This document shows positions 1 through 7,760 of a stretch of DNA of 40,820 nt, piece by piece. The stretch comes from CAZOVB01 sp964583095 (GTDB taxonomy: Bacteria; Planctomycetota; Phycisphaerae; SM23-33). Each line of letters starts with the position of its first letter. Within the stretch, counting starts at the first letter, position 1. The translations under genes and the position numbers were made by a program. The notes beneath the pieces are model-generated. The model was not told the origin of the DNA. It searched no databases and was given only the letters and a program-made list of their open reading frames with translations. The stretch is taken from positions 1 through 40,820 of the forward strand of contig CAZOVB010000040.1 in the NCBI GenBank assembly GCA_964583095.1, given 5' to 3'.

Positions 1-122
1 CCCCATTCCACCCAATAGCCATCGAACGATTCACACAACGCAACCCGCTCTCGCAACCGCGACCCGAATTGACAGATGCCCGCCCCTGGAGTACCATGAA
101 GTCCTGTCGCATGGGAAATCCT

Positions 123-743
123 ATGGTCCAGCCGTATTCATCTTCTCGCCCCTTGAAGGGCATTCTGGCCGTCAGCGGGGATCCGAGACGCTTCGAGCCC
201 GTGCTCAAAGCCATCCCCCAGGCGGGGGAACACTGGCGTCGCTTCGAGTCCTGCCCGGAGGCGGGAGCGGCCCTGGCACGCAGCGCTCCCCGCCTGCTGG
301 TGGTGGATTTTCGCATGCTCGGGCGGGGCCAACTGCCCTTGCTGGCCATCGCACGCCGGGAAGGGGTGGAAATCCTGGCCGTCGGCCCCGAACCGATGGG
401 CGTGGAGAGAAAGTACCTGGCCGATATCCCCAGGCTGGACACGGCCGGGCTGATCGAGAAGGTTCGGGAGGTTTTGGGCATTGCGCCCGAACCCGCGCAG
501 AGCCAACAGTCCACAGACCCGGCTGGCCAGAAACTCCGGGACGACGAAGAAGACGGGTCCGGCCCGGATGCTCCTGAGCAAGCGCCCCCGGTCGAAGACC
601 TTCCCGAGAACAGGGATCTTTCCGATGGAGACCTGCCCGATGCGCTCTGCGAGGAAATGCAGCAACAGGATGAACCGGACTTGCCGCGCAGCTTCCTGAC
701 GGCTGAGGAACTTGCAGCCCTGCTGGAGAAGCGAAATGACTGA
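123..743 (+). CDS. Degenerate response-regulator receiver protein
   Basis: The first ~110 residues read like a CheY-type receiver fold: a strand ILAVSGD, then a second strand LLVVDFRML that places an Asp where the phospho-acceptor usually sits. The acidic pair at the first strand is reduced to one Asp, and I cannot find the conserved Thr and Lys, so normal phosphorelay chemistry is doubtful. An acidic, disordered-looking linker follows and the protein ends in a short helix (TAEELAALLEKRND). Its 3' end overlaps the next gene, a diguanylate cyclase, by 8 bp, so the two are probably co-translated and work together. The start is uncertain: ATG at 123 has GGGA six bases upstream, and ATG at 96 has GGAG only four bases upstream. 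Role inferred: a partner or modulator in c-di-GMP signalling. Confidence 0.7.
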   Translation: MVQPYSSSRPLKGILAVSGDPRRFEPVLKAIPQAGEHWRRFESCPEAGAALARSAPRLLVVDFRMLGRGQLPLLAIARREGVEILAVGPEPMGVERKYLADIPRLDTAGLIEKVREVLGIAPEPAQSQQSTDPAGQKLRDDEEDGSGPDAPEQAPPVEDLPENRDLSDGDLPDALCEEMQQQDEPDLPRSFLTAEELAALLEKRND

Positions 744-2022
744 AAACAACCAAACGATGCTCCTGGCGGGAAAAGACCGCGTCGAGGAGCTTCGCCGACA
801 ACTCGAGGGCATCGGCCTGGACCCCGTGATTCACAGCCAGCCGCGCGATGCACTTTCGCAATTGAGCCAGGAGCCCTTTGCCACCGTTGTCTTCTCGGTC
901 TCGCCGACAGATCGCGCGGGGCTGCTCCAGGCCATCCGGGAGCTCCAGCCCCAGGCGCGGATACTGGCCATCTGCGATCCAGGCGACGAGCCGGAAATCC
1001 GCGACATGCTGGGTCTGACCATCGACGAGTACTTCATTCATCCGCCTTCCGAGAGCGACCTGATGGCCTTGGCCCACCTGGCCTCGGGGGAACCGCATAC
1101 CCCCGACCAGGACCCGGTCTGCCTTGAAGCAGCCACCATCGCCGAGATGATCGACGCAGCGACCTCCCTGCCCATACTGGAGCAATACCTGGCCGAGAAG
1201 ACCGCTGAATTGATGGGAGCAAAGGTTTCGTGGGTTTCGGATCTGCCCCACGGTGCCAAGCCCCTCTTGAGCCTGGAAGGAAGGAACCGCCTGTACCTGT
1301 TGGCCCAGCAACAGGCGAATGTTCCCGCCGAAGCCCGGCAGTTCCTCGAGGCCGCCAAGGTCTGCCTGCCCAGCCTGGTTACCAGCGTACACCGAACCGA
1401 GACGCTCCATCGCCTGGCCATTACCGACCATCTGACCGGTGCCTACAACCGACGCTATTTCTACCACGCCTCCGACCGCATCCTCCGCGAGGCCGAGGGA
1501 CAGGAGGCCCGCGTCACCCTGCTGCTGTTCGATATCGACGATTTCAAGAAGTACAACGACACATACGGCCACGCCACGGGCGACCTGATCCTCCAGGAAG
1601 TGACCCAGTTGATGAAGTCCATCACCCGCAGCCAGGACATCGTCGCCCGGATCGGCGGGGACGAATTCGCCGTACTCTTCTGGGATGACGATCCGCCTCG
1701 ACGGGAGAACTCCACTCCCCCGGCCGAGGCGGGGGAACTGGCCCGGCGTTTCTGCCAGGCCATCAAGGCCCATTCCTTCGCCAGCCTGGGCCCCAAGGGC
1801 GTGGGGAAGCTTACGATCTCCGGGGGCCTCGCGTCGTTCCCGGTTCACGGCAGGACTTGTCAGGAACTGCTCCGCAAGGCCGACGACGCCCTGCACGAAG
1901 CCAAACGCAACGGCAAGAACTCCATCTGCCTTGTGGGCAAAGTCGGACAGTACGTCAGCGAAGACGACAATGCTTCAACCCCGGCTGACCGGAGCGAACC
2001 TCGCAGCCGCCAGGACACGTAA
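736..2022 (+). CDS. GGDEF diguanylate cyclase with pseudo-receiver and GAF-like domains
   Basis: A 428-aa signalling enzyme that should make cyclic di-GMP from two GTP. Residues ~1-115 form a receiver-like domain whose phospho-acceptor strand reads VVFSVSP, with Ser in place of Asp, so it looks phosphorylation-independent. Residues ~130-230 resemble a GAF-type sensor (LAEKTAELMGAKVSWVSD). The GGDEF domain starts near TDHLTGAYNRR and has an intact GGDEF signature at residues 307-311. An inhibitory I-site RSQD lies at 298-301, exactly five residues upstream, so product feedback inhibition is expected. There is a short Pro/Glu-rich insertion after the signature. No membrane segment is seen, so it should be cytosolic. 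The ATG at 736 has GGAG about 8 bases upstream and overlaps the end of the preceding receiver gene. Confidence 0.92.
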   Translation: MTENNQTMLLAGKDRVEELRRQLEGIGLDPVIHSQPRDALSQLSQEPFATVVFSVSPTDRAGLLQAIRELQPQARILAICDPGDEPEIRDMLGLTIDEYFIHPPSESDLMALAHLASGEPHTPDQDPVCLEAATIAEMIDAATSLPILEQYLAEKTAELMGAKVSWVSDLPHGAKPLLSLEGRNRLYLLAQQQANVPAEARQFLEAAKVCLPSLVTSVHRTETLHRLAITDHLTGAYNRRYFYHASDRILREAEGQEARVTLLLFDIDDFKKYNDTYGHATGDLILQEVTQLMKSITRSQDIVARIGGDEFAVLFWDDDPPRRENSTPPAEAGELARRFCQAIKAHSFASLGPKGVGKLTISGGLASFPVHGRTCQELLRKADDALHEAKRNGKNSICLVGKVGQYVSEDDNASTPADRSEPRSRQDT

Positions 2023-2037
2023 GCCGGGTCGACTGAC

Positions 2038-2043
2038 TATAAT
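2038..2043 (+). promoter_or_regulatory. Candidate -10 box of the lipoprotein gene
   Basis: A perfect TATAAT sits 15 bases after the GGDEF gene stop. No convincing -35 hexamer is visible at the usual distance; GGACAC at 2013-2018 is a weak match with a long spacer. Transcription from here would start near 2050 and still include the GGGAG ribosome site used for the ATG at 2087. This suggests the lipoprotein gene has its own promoter. Confidence 0.45.
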
Positions 2044-2086
2044 TCTTCATAGGAATCGTTCCATGAAGGATTTGGGAGTGTCAGCC

Positions 2087-3127
2087 ATGCCCAGAAATGT
2101 ACTGCGAACGGTCTTGCTGGTTCTGGCAGCTTTGGGGGTCTCAGGCTGCAAGAAGACCATCACCCTCCAACACTATCCGGACTTCTACCGGCAGGAGTAC
2201 AAGACCCTGGCCCTGTGGGAGATCCGGAACGACTCCACGCGCCGCCGGGCCGGGGAATTGATGACCCGGAAGGTGGTCTCAGCCTTTGAGAGCAACGGTA
2301 CGTACAAGGTCGTGGGCCCGGAAGAACTCAAACAGAAGCTCGCAGCCCAGATCGGATCGGGAGAAGAGTTCAGCGATTCGCAGATCGCAGCCCTGGCTGG
2401 GAATATCAAGGGCGTGGACCTGGTTCTGACCAGCGTCGTGGAAAGCTATCGCACCCGGCGAACCGTCTACTACTCCTATCGCAGAGGCTATGCCCCGGCC
2501 TACCCGTCTTCCAGCTTCCATGTTGGGTCCTCCTGGGGCAGCTACCCGCATTATGGCCTCGCCTACCGGTACCCGGTCTTCCCCAGTCGGGAGAGCCTGA
2601 TCGAGGCCCATGTGGCCGCAGAGGCCGCCCTTTGGTCTTCCGATGGCCGAAAGCTCCACCAGTCGCCCCTGCTGGAGCTGTGGCGGGAGAGTGACGAGCC
2701 GGCCAAGGCCCAGCAACTGCTCTCGGATACCGCGGATCTGCTTGCATCCCGGATCGTCGGCGAGTTCGCCATAGCGCCGGTAGAGGTGGAGGTGGATCCC
2801 GGCAAGGCCCTCTACACCGGACGGCGAGAAAACTCCCGTCTGGTCAAGACCGACGACTTCTACGCCGACCAGGAGGAAATGCTCGTGCGAGTGGAACTGC
2901 CCCGCCAGGCCGACCGCAACAAGCTCGCCATTCGCATCCGGCCGGAGAAGGGCTCCACCGAAGCCCTCGCAGCCGAATCCTTTACCTTCGATGCCGCTCA
3001 GGGAATCCACGAGATAGCCTTCTCCCCTGCCCAGATCTACCAGGCCGCCGGCAAGGGCGAGTACATCCTGGAACTGCATGGCCGAGCCGGCCTGCTCCTA
3101 GAAGAAGACTTCAACATCCACGAATGA
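2087..3127 (+). CDS. Lipoprotein, CsgG/LpoB-like N-terminal region
   Basis: A 346-aa predicted lipoprotein. The N-terminus is a short lipoprotein signal peptide with a lipobox V-S-G-C placing the lipidated Cys at residue 22. The following part (TLALWEIRNDSTRRRAGELM, then a strand YKVVGPEEL) resembles the nucleotide-fold-like domain of CsgG/LpoB/GNA1162-type envelope lipoproteins. This is fold-level recognition only. A Tyr/Ser-rich stretch (YYSYRRGYAPAYPSSS) forms a probable loop near residues 125-160, and the C-terminal ~120 residues look beta-rich. ATG 2087 is preferred because GGGAG lies 8 bases upstream and the signal peptide has normal length. ATG 2063 with AGGAA upstream is an alternative that adds eight residues. 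Probable role: envelope assembly or maintenance; the substrate is unknown. Confidence 0.75.
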   Translation: MPRNVLRTVLLVLAALGVSGCKKTITLQHYPDFYRQEYKTLALWEIRNDSTRRRAGELMTRKVVSAFESNGTYKVVGPEELKQKLAAQIGSGEEFSDSQIAALAGNIKGVDLVLTSVVESYRTRRTVYYSYRRGYAPAYPSSSFHVGSSWGSYPHYGLAYRYPVFPSRESLIEAHVAAEAALWSSDGRKLHQSPLLELWRESDEPAKAQQLLSDTADLLASRIVGEFAIAPVEVEVDPGKALYTGRRENSRLVKTDDFYADQEEMLVRVELPRQADRNKLAIRIRPEKGSTEALAAESFTFDAAQGIHEIAFSPAQIYQAAGKGEYILELHGRAGLLLEEDFNIHE

Positions 3128-3139
3128 ATTGGCGAAGGG

Positions 3140-3928
3140 CTACTCTTTCAGAATGCCCTCTCGAAGCATGCCGCAGTCGTCAAACGCAGACGGACGCGTC
3201 AGAACAATCGCCAAGAGCACCGTGATCGACGTGCCGGTGAAAATCGCAATCATGATGGCGATCTGGTACATGATGGCCGTCATCGGCTCAGCCCCACCGA
3301 GCATCTGGCCGGTCATCATCCCCGGCAGCGAGACCAACCCGATGGTAGCCGTTCGCGCCACCGTCGGGGCCAGCGACGCCCGCAGCGCTTCTTTCAGATA
3401 CGGCCCGGTCGCTTCCCGCAGGGTCGCCCCCTGGGCAAGTCGCAGCCGATACGCCTTGGGTCCCGAGGCCACCGAAGAATAGAAGCTTCGGACCCCGATG
3501 ATATCCGCCGACATGCAGTTGCCCATGATCATCCCCGCGATCGGGATCACCAGCCGGGCGTCGAGAAGATCGGGATGCCAAAGGATCACCCCCACAAAGA
3601 AAACCAGCGGCAGGGCCGTCCCCACAAGCAGGGAACCCAGCAGCCCGGGAGCAAACGTGCTGAGCTTCAGGCCACAGCCTCGCAGAATCGCCCCATCGGC
3701 CACCATGAGCATGACCACCAGCCACGCCAGGGTGACCAGCGGGTGGTTCCATTCGAACAGGACCTGGAGGTACAACCCGACAAACAGCAACTGCACCGTC
3801 ATGCGGGCAATGGCTGTCAGCGACTTTCCCACCAGCGGCACCGACTTCCAGAGCAGGATCGACAGCGGGAAGATCAGCATCGCGTAGCCGGCCAGCAGCC
3901 CCCACCAATGCATCTGAGCCGGATTCAT
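3140..3928 (-). CDS. fetB: FetB-type (UPF0014) ABC transporter permease
   Basis: A 262-aa polytopic membrane protein of the UPF0014/FetB (YbbM) family, the permease that pairs with FetA; in E. coli the pair exports iron. Family-typical stretches include ILLWKSVPLVGKSLTAIARM near the N-terminus, GMIMGNCMSADIIG in the middle and the LVSLPGMMTGQMLGGAEPM segment towards the C-terminus. About seven hydrophobic segments are visible. The chosen ATG at 3928 has GGGAGGTGG just upstream and overlaps the stop of the ATPase gene as ATGA, a classic translational coupling. The longer in-frame extension lies inside the ATPase gene and was not used. The gene ends 12 bp from the convergent lipoprotein gene. 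Substrate assignment (iron) comes from the family only. Confidence 0.9.
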   Translation of the reverse strand: MNPAQMHWWGLLAGYAMLIFPLSILLWKSVPLVGKSLTAIARMTVQLLFVGLYLQVLFEWNHPLVTLAWLVVMLMVADGAILRGCGLKLSTFAPGLLGSLLVGTALPLVFFVGVILWHPDLLDARLVIPIAGMIMGNCMSADIIGVRSFYSSVASGPKAYRLRLAQGATLREATGPYLKEALRASLAPTVARTATIGLVSLPGMMTGQMLGGAEPMTAIMYQIAIMIAIFTGTSITVLLAIVLTRPSAFDDCGMLREGILKE

Positions 3929-4572
3929 TCGACCACCTCCCGGGCCAGGGAAATCTCCCGATCCGCCAGTTCCTGCCAGGCCGAATCGTGTCCCACAGCC
4001 AGAATCGTGGTTTCTTCGCATTGGCCCAGCGTTCGGATCACCCGCCTGCGAGTCGACGGATCCAGGGCGCTGGTCGCCTCGTCCAGCAGCAGAATGGGCC
4101 TTTCCAGCAGCATCGCCGAGATCAGCGCGACTCGCTGCTTCTCTCCCCCCGAGAGTTTGGATACCTGCGCATCGAGCAGCTCGCCGCCCAGCTCGAAACG
4201 CTCAAACCACTCCGGTACCCGCGACAGGTTCTCAGCCAGATGCGCATTGGCGCGGTAGCCCATCGGCTCGTGGAGGATCTGCCGAACGCTGCCCGGGCCT
4301 AGCTGGGGCTCCTGGTCGACGTATCCGAGCTTCTGCCGGATCTCCCAGATGCTCTCGGGACCGACCGGCTGATCCTGAACGACCACACGCCCGGAAAGAG
4401 GTTTTACGAACCCCAGCACGCAGTGCAGGAGTGTGCTCTTCCCGCAGCCGCTGGGGCCGGTGATCAGAACCTTCCGACCCCGCGGGACGGCGAGGCTCAG
4501 CCCCGTAAGCACCCGACGGGAACTGAACGACACCGACAGGTCCTGGAATTCGATGGCCAAAGATTCAGACAT
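3925..4572 (-). CDS. fetA: FetA-type ABC transporter ATP-binding protein
   Basis: A 215-aa ABC ATPase that should power the FetB-like permease encoded immediately downstream. All ATPase motifs are present: Walker A GPSGCGKST (residues 39-47), Q-loop region GYVDQEPQ, signature LSGGEKQR, Walker B ILLLDEATSALD and the switch His in VGHDS. It is short, as FetA/YbbL proteins are, with no extra C-terminal domain. ATG 4572 has GGTGAG seven bases upstream; a GTG at 4584 would add four residues. It begins 18 bp after the sulfatase stop on the same strand, so the sulfatase, fetA and fetB are probably one transcript. Confidence 0.92.
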   Translation of the reverse strand: MSESLAIEFQDLSVSFSSRRVLTGLSLAVPRGRKVLITGPSGCGKSTLLHCVLGFVKPLSGRVVVQDQPVGPESIWEIRQKLGYVDQEPQLGPGSVRQILHEPMGYRANAHLAENLSRVPEWFERFELGGELLDAQVSKLSGGEKQRVALISAMLLERPILLLDEATSALDPSTRRRVIRTLGQCEETTILAVGHDSAWQELADREISLAREVVE

Positions 4573-4590
4573 GGACTTGCTCACCGGAAC

Positions 4591-6042
4591 CTAGCGAGGC
4601 TCCTCCCGAAGCCAGGCCTCTGGAAATGTTTGACAAAACGCATCGGGCTCATCGGCCCGGGCCTTCTGCCCGCGACCGGTGATCGGGAGCTTGGAACCGT
4701 CCCACCGGTAATCGGCGTACCGGGAGAACCACGCGTCGAGCCTGGAACGCAACTGCCGGACAATCTCCCCGTGGCCTCGGAGGTTGAACAGGTCCACCCG
4801 CTCCTCGGGGTCCTGCTTGAGATTGTACAGTTCGTGCCTCCCAGCCGGATACCGCCAGACCAGTTTCCACTCGTGGGTGCGGATCATCCTCACCGGCCCG
4901 TATTCATCCATTACCACCACGTCCTGGGATTGATCGAAGGGCTCGCCGCGCAGCAGCGGTGCAAAACTGTTGCCGGGAAGATCTTCGGGCAGATCCCCCT
5001 CGATCCCGAGATAGTCCAGTACGCTGGGCATCCAGTCGTACTGGCTCAGGAGGTTCTCATCGACGAGGCCTTGTGCAATCCGTCCCGGCTGGGAGAAGAT
5101 GGCCGGTACCTTCACGCTCGTATCGTACATATTCTGGGGCCAGGTGCCGTTGCCCTTTCCGCAGATGCCGTGATGGCCCATATTCATGCCGTTATCGCTC
5201 ATGAACACCACCAGCGTACTTTTGGTCAGGTCGTTCTCGTCCAGCCAGTCCAGCAGCCTCCCGACGTTGGCATCCATGGCGGTGATGGCTGAGAAGTAGC
5301 CCGAGAGTTTCTCCCGACGTCGCTTCGGTGAGGTAAAGAAGTCCGTATTGGAGATATTCGCAGCCGGGGGTTCGTCGGGAACCGAGGCAAAGGGGCAGTT
5401 TTCGTAGTAGTCGTCCCACAACTCCGTCGGGTGATGCTCCCTGTCCCAGGGGCTGTGGGGCGCCGAGTAATGCACGTGCATGCAGAAGGGGGCCTGGCGA
5501 TCCTTCTGCTTGTCCAGCTCGGCCAGGGCGTTGTCGGTGAACAGGTCGCTGGCGTACCGCCCGGAGTACAAGGTAAGTTTGCCGTCTTCCACGAGCTTCG
5601 GCTCAAAGTAGCCGCACCCCCCGCTGGGCAGGACCTGCCATGTCGCAAAGCCCGCCTGGGGCTCAGCCGAATATCCCAGATGCCACTTACCGCTGATCGC
5701 ACAGTCATACCCGCTCTGGCCCAGCAGGGCCGGGTAGGCTGGAAATTCAGCCAAAAAGGCCGTCTTCTCGGCACGTTCGGCCCCGGCGACGGTCCGGCCC
5801 CAGTGGAGGAAATCGTGCACGCCGTGCTGGGAAGGGATTCTGCCGGTGAGGATCGAGGCCCGGGCCGGCGAGCAGACCGGCGAAGCGCAGAAGAAGTTGG
5901 CCATCCGCGTGCCCCGCGAGGCCAGGCGATCCAGGTTCGGTGTGCGGATCTCGGTATTGCCCGAACAGCCCATGGACCAATAGCCCTGGTCGTCGGTGAG
6001 AATAAACAGGAGGTTGGGACGATGCGGATTGCGGCTGGCCAT
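4591..6042 (-). CDS. Type I formylglycine-dependent sulfatase
   Basis: A 483-aa arylsulfatase-family enzyme that hydrolyses a sulfate ester. The active-site signature CSPAR is at residues 57-61, with Cys57 the residue expected to be oxidised to formylglycine by a maturase not encoded here. Metal-binding Asp17-Asp18 (LTDDQG) and a later DNGMNMGHHG segment match the calcium site and catalytic residues of the family. Planctomycetes carry many such genes for sulfated polysaccharides. Unusually, there is no signal peptide: the first strand of the alpha/beta fold begins within ten residues of the start, so the enzyme should stay in the cytoplasm. The ATG at 6042 is fixed by an excellent AAAGGAGG about six bases upstream. 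It is followed closely by fetA. The natural substrate cannot be read from sequence. Confidence 0.93.
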   Translation of the reverse strand: MASRNPHRPNLLFILTDDQGYWSMGCSGNTEIRTPNLDRLASRGTRMANFFCASPVCSPARASILTGRIPSQHGVHDFLHWGRTVAGAERAEKTAFLAEFPAYPALLGQSGYDCAISGKWHLGYSAEPQAGFATWQVLPSGGCGYFEPKLVEDGKLTLYSGRYASDLFTDNALAELDKQKDRQAPFCMHVHYSAPHSPWDREHHPTELWDDYYENCPFASVPDEPPAANISNTDFFTSPKRRREKLSGYFSAITAMDANVGRLLDWLDENDLTKSTLVVFMSDNGMNMGHHGICGKGNGTWPQNMYDTSVKVPAIFSQPGRIAQGLVDENLLSQYDWMPSVLDYLGIEGDLPEDLPGNSFAPLLRGEPFDQSQDVVVMDEYGPVRMIRTHEWKLVWRYPAGRHELYNLKQDPEERVDLFNLRGHGEIVRQLRSRLDAWFSRYADYRWDGSKLPITGRGQKARADEPDAFCQTFPEAWLREEPR

Positions 6043-6112
6043 GATCGGCCTCCTTTCAGCCGGACATGATATCGCTCCGCCCCGGCCCTGCCAACCACGC
6101 GAAGGGAGGATT

Positions 6113-6640
6113 TCACTGCATATGACTTCCGCACTGCCCGCAGAAGCGGTCGTTCTCGTCGTTGAGTGCCTTGCAGGAGGGGCAACGAACCTTGACCACC
6201 GGGGCCGACGTGGACATCGATTCTTCCATCTTCCCGACGATGTGAACTTCTTCCAGGCCGTCCTGCATCATCCCCCCCTTCATCCGGTTCCAGGGCTCCA
6301 GATCTTCCCGGGCCTGCTGGGGATCCAGGACGATGCCGGCCCCGGCCGCCCCGCGCCGCCCGACCGTCATCATACCGCCTCCCAGTCCCATCAAACCCAT
6401 TCCCACCAAAGCCCGGATGAACATGCCCGCGCCCCGTTGACCGAACTGTCTGTGCTCTCTCTGGGCGCCTTCCCACCAGCCGGGCTCGCCCAGTTCCGGG
6501 CCCTGGCTTTCCCGCCCAAACTCCCCGGCGAAATCGAAGAATACGCTGACAAAAAGGGCAATTCCCAGGCCGACGACAAGCATCCCGCCGTAGAAAAGCG
6601 CCTTTCTTCCCGGAGTGATCACTCTTGTCTGTTGTGACAT
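6113..6640 (-). CDS. Membrane protein with C-terminal zinc ribbon
   Basis: A 175-aa protein with two hydrophobic segments (about residues 15-37 and 70-92) and a C-terminal ribbon of two CxxC pairs, VRCPSCKAL and FCGQCG, that should bind one zinc. The segment between the membrane helices is Gly/Glu/Gln-rich. I do not recognise a family function. The start is set by the ribosome site: GGGAGG lies six bases before ATG 6640 but abuts ATG 6646, so 6640 is the better choice. It is the first gene of a minus-strand run that continues 70 bp later with the sulfatase and then fetA/fetB. It is transcribed away from the PEP-CTERM gene. Confidence 0.75.
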   Translation of the reverse strand: MSQQTRVITPGRKALFYGGMLVVGLGIALFVSVFFDFAGEFGRESQGPELGEPGWWEGAQREHRQFGQRGAGMFIRALVGMGLMGLGGGMMTVGRRGAAGAGIVLDPQQAREDLEPWNRMKGGMMQDGLEEVHIVGKMEESMSTSAPVVKVRCPSCKALNDENDRFCGQCGSHMQ

Positions 6641-6936
6641 GTTCATCCTCCCGCAGGTCCCGTGGATACCCTTTTCTTAGACTCACCGGGATTCCATGTC
6701 AATAACCTGATCATCGATTCGACTGCGCCCCCGGCAAAGCTCACATCCAATCCATAAGGAATTCCCCCCATAGGGTATTTGCCCCAGTCGCTGCCGAATC
6801 ATAGGTTACATCCAAGAAGGAAGGCTTTGGGCACGCCCCCGGGGCAAGTAGCCTCTCTGTATCGAGTTGGATTAATCTATTCAGCCCGGTCTTCCCCTCG
6901 GATAGCCTTGGGAAGGCACCAGTAAGGAGCCAGAAG

Positions 6937-7698
6937 ATGAACCATGTAATCCGTAAAACGTCTATGTACCGTTGCTTGCTGGCCGGCCTTGTCCTGTTGG
7001 CCGGTGCCCTGCCTGCCGGGGCGGGGGTTGTTGTCGATACGGATCCCCTCGTGGAATGGGATATCGCAGGTTCGCGGGGGGCCTCAGCCGACGTGCTCTA
7101 TTCGGCCTCGGGCGTATCGGCGTCATCCGTCGGTTCCCACGGGATCAAGATGTGGAACGAAAAGTGGGGGCACAAGGGCTTCATGGCCGCTACGCACTGG
7201 GAGAAGAAGTCCACGCCGCACAAGAACAAGTATTTCCAGTTCGACGTGACAGCCGACGAGGGATATTCGATCGATTACAGCACGATCAGCTTCTCGCTGT
7301 TCCGTGGCGACTACAAGAAGAACAAGCACGGTGCGGAGATCTGGTCTCTCCAGGCCAGTACCGATGGCTTCAAGAACGACATCCTGGACCTGGCCGGCCT
7401 GGACATATCCTCCTCCGGGTCGGATGAGCAGGTCTTCTTCGACTCGCTGGACATTTCCAGCCTGGGGCTCAAGGACCAGACCGTCAGTTTCCGGCTCTAC
7501 GGAGCCGCGGACAACTACAACAACGATTACTCCGGCCTGGGCAATACCAACAAGTACGGCTTCAAGGGCCAGGGCTCGAACCTTCAGCTTGGCGGAAGAG
7601 TGGTCGACAACCAGGCGATCCCCGAGCCGACCACACTGGTGGTTCTGGGACTGGGGGGGATGACCGTCCTGCTGCGAGGACGAAGAAACCTCTGCTGA
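6937..7698 (+). CDS. PEP-CTERM sorting-domain protein
   Basis: A 253-aa exported protein. The N-terminus is a signal peptide with a hydrophobic core (LLAGLVLLAGALPAG) and probable cleavage near residue 29. The C-terminus carries the PEP-CTERM module: the PEP motif at about 229-231, a hydrophobic segment (TTLVVLGLGGMTVLL) and a basic tail (RGRRN). This module is recognised by exosortase, which processes the protein for the outer surface or exopolysaccharide matrix. The ~200-residue body is Ser/Asp/Lys/Tyr-rich and probably beta-sandwich; I do not assign a function. No exosortase gene lies in this window. AAGGAG eight bases upstream supports ATG 6937, and a strong hairpin terminator follows. 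It is monocistronic. Confidence 0.9.
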   Translation: MNHVIRKTSMYRCLLAGLVLLAGALPAGAGVVVDTDPLVEWDIAGSRGASADVLYSASGVSASSVGSHGIKMWNEKWGHKGFMAATHWEKKSTPHKNKYFQFDVTADEGYSIDYSTISFSLFRGDYKKNKHGAEIWSLQASTDGFKNDILDLAGLDISSSGSDEQVFFDSLDISSLGLKDQTVSFRLYGAADNYNNDYSGLGNTNKYGFKGQGSNLQLGGRVVDNQAIPEPTTLVVLGLGGMTVLLRGRRNLC

Positions 7699-7722
7699 GA
7701 TGTCCGATTAAACAAACTCCTC

Positions 7723-7760
7723 AGGCGGCCCTGGTGGAACACGACCGGGCCGCCTGCTTT
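7723..7760 (+). terminator. Rho-independent terminator of the PEP-CTERM gene
   Basis: AGGCGGCCC at 7723-7731 pairs perfectly with GGGCCGCCT at 7747-7755, leaving a 15-base loop, and is followed by a short T-rich stretch (GCTTTCATT). It lies 25 bp after the PEP-CTERM stop and just before the 3' end of the convergent regulator gene, so it may serve both directions. Confidence 0.75.

Noticed and set aside
6829..6852. Possible sigma-54 promoter (GGCACG ... GGCA) before the PEP-CTERM gene
   Set aside because: Sigma-54 sites need the GG and GC dinucleotides ten bases apart. Here the spacing is twelve, and the -12 half is a poor match. The surrounding GCCCC/GGGGC palindrome explains the resemblance.
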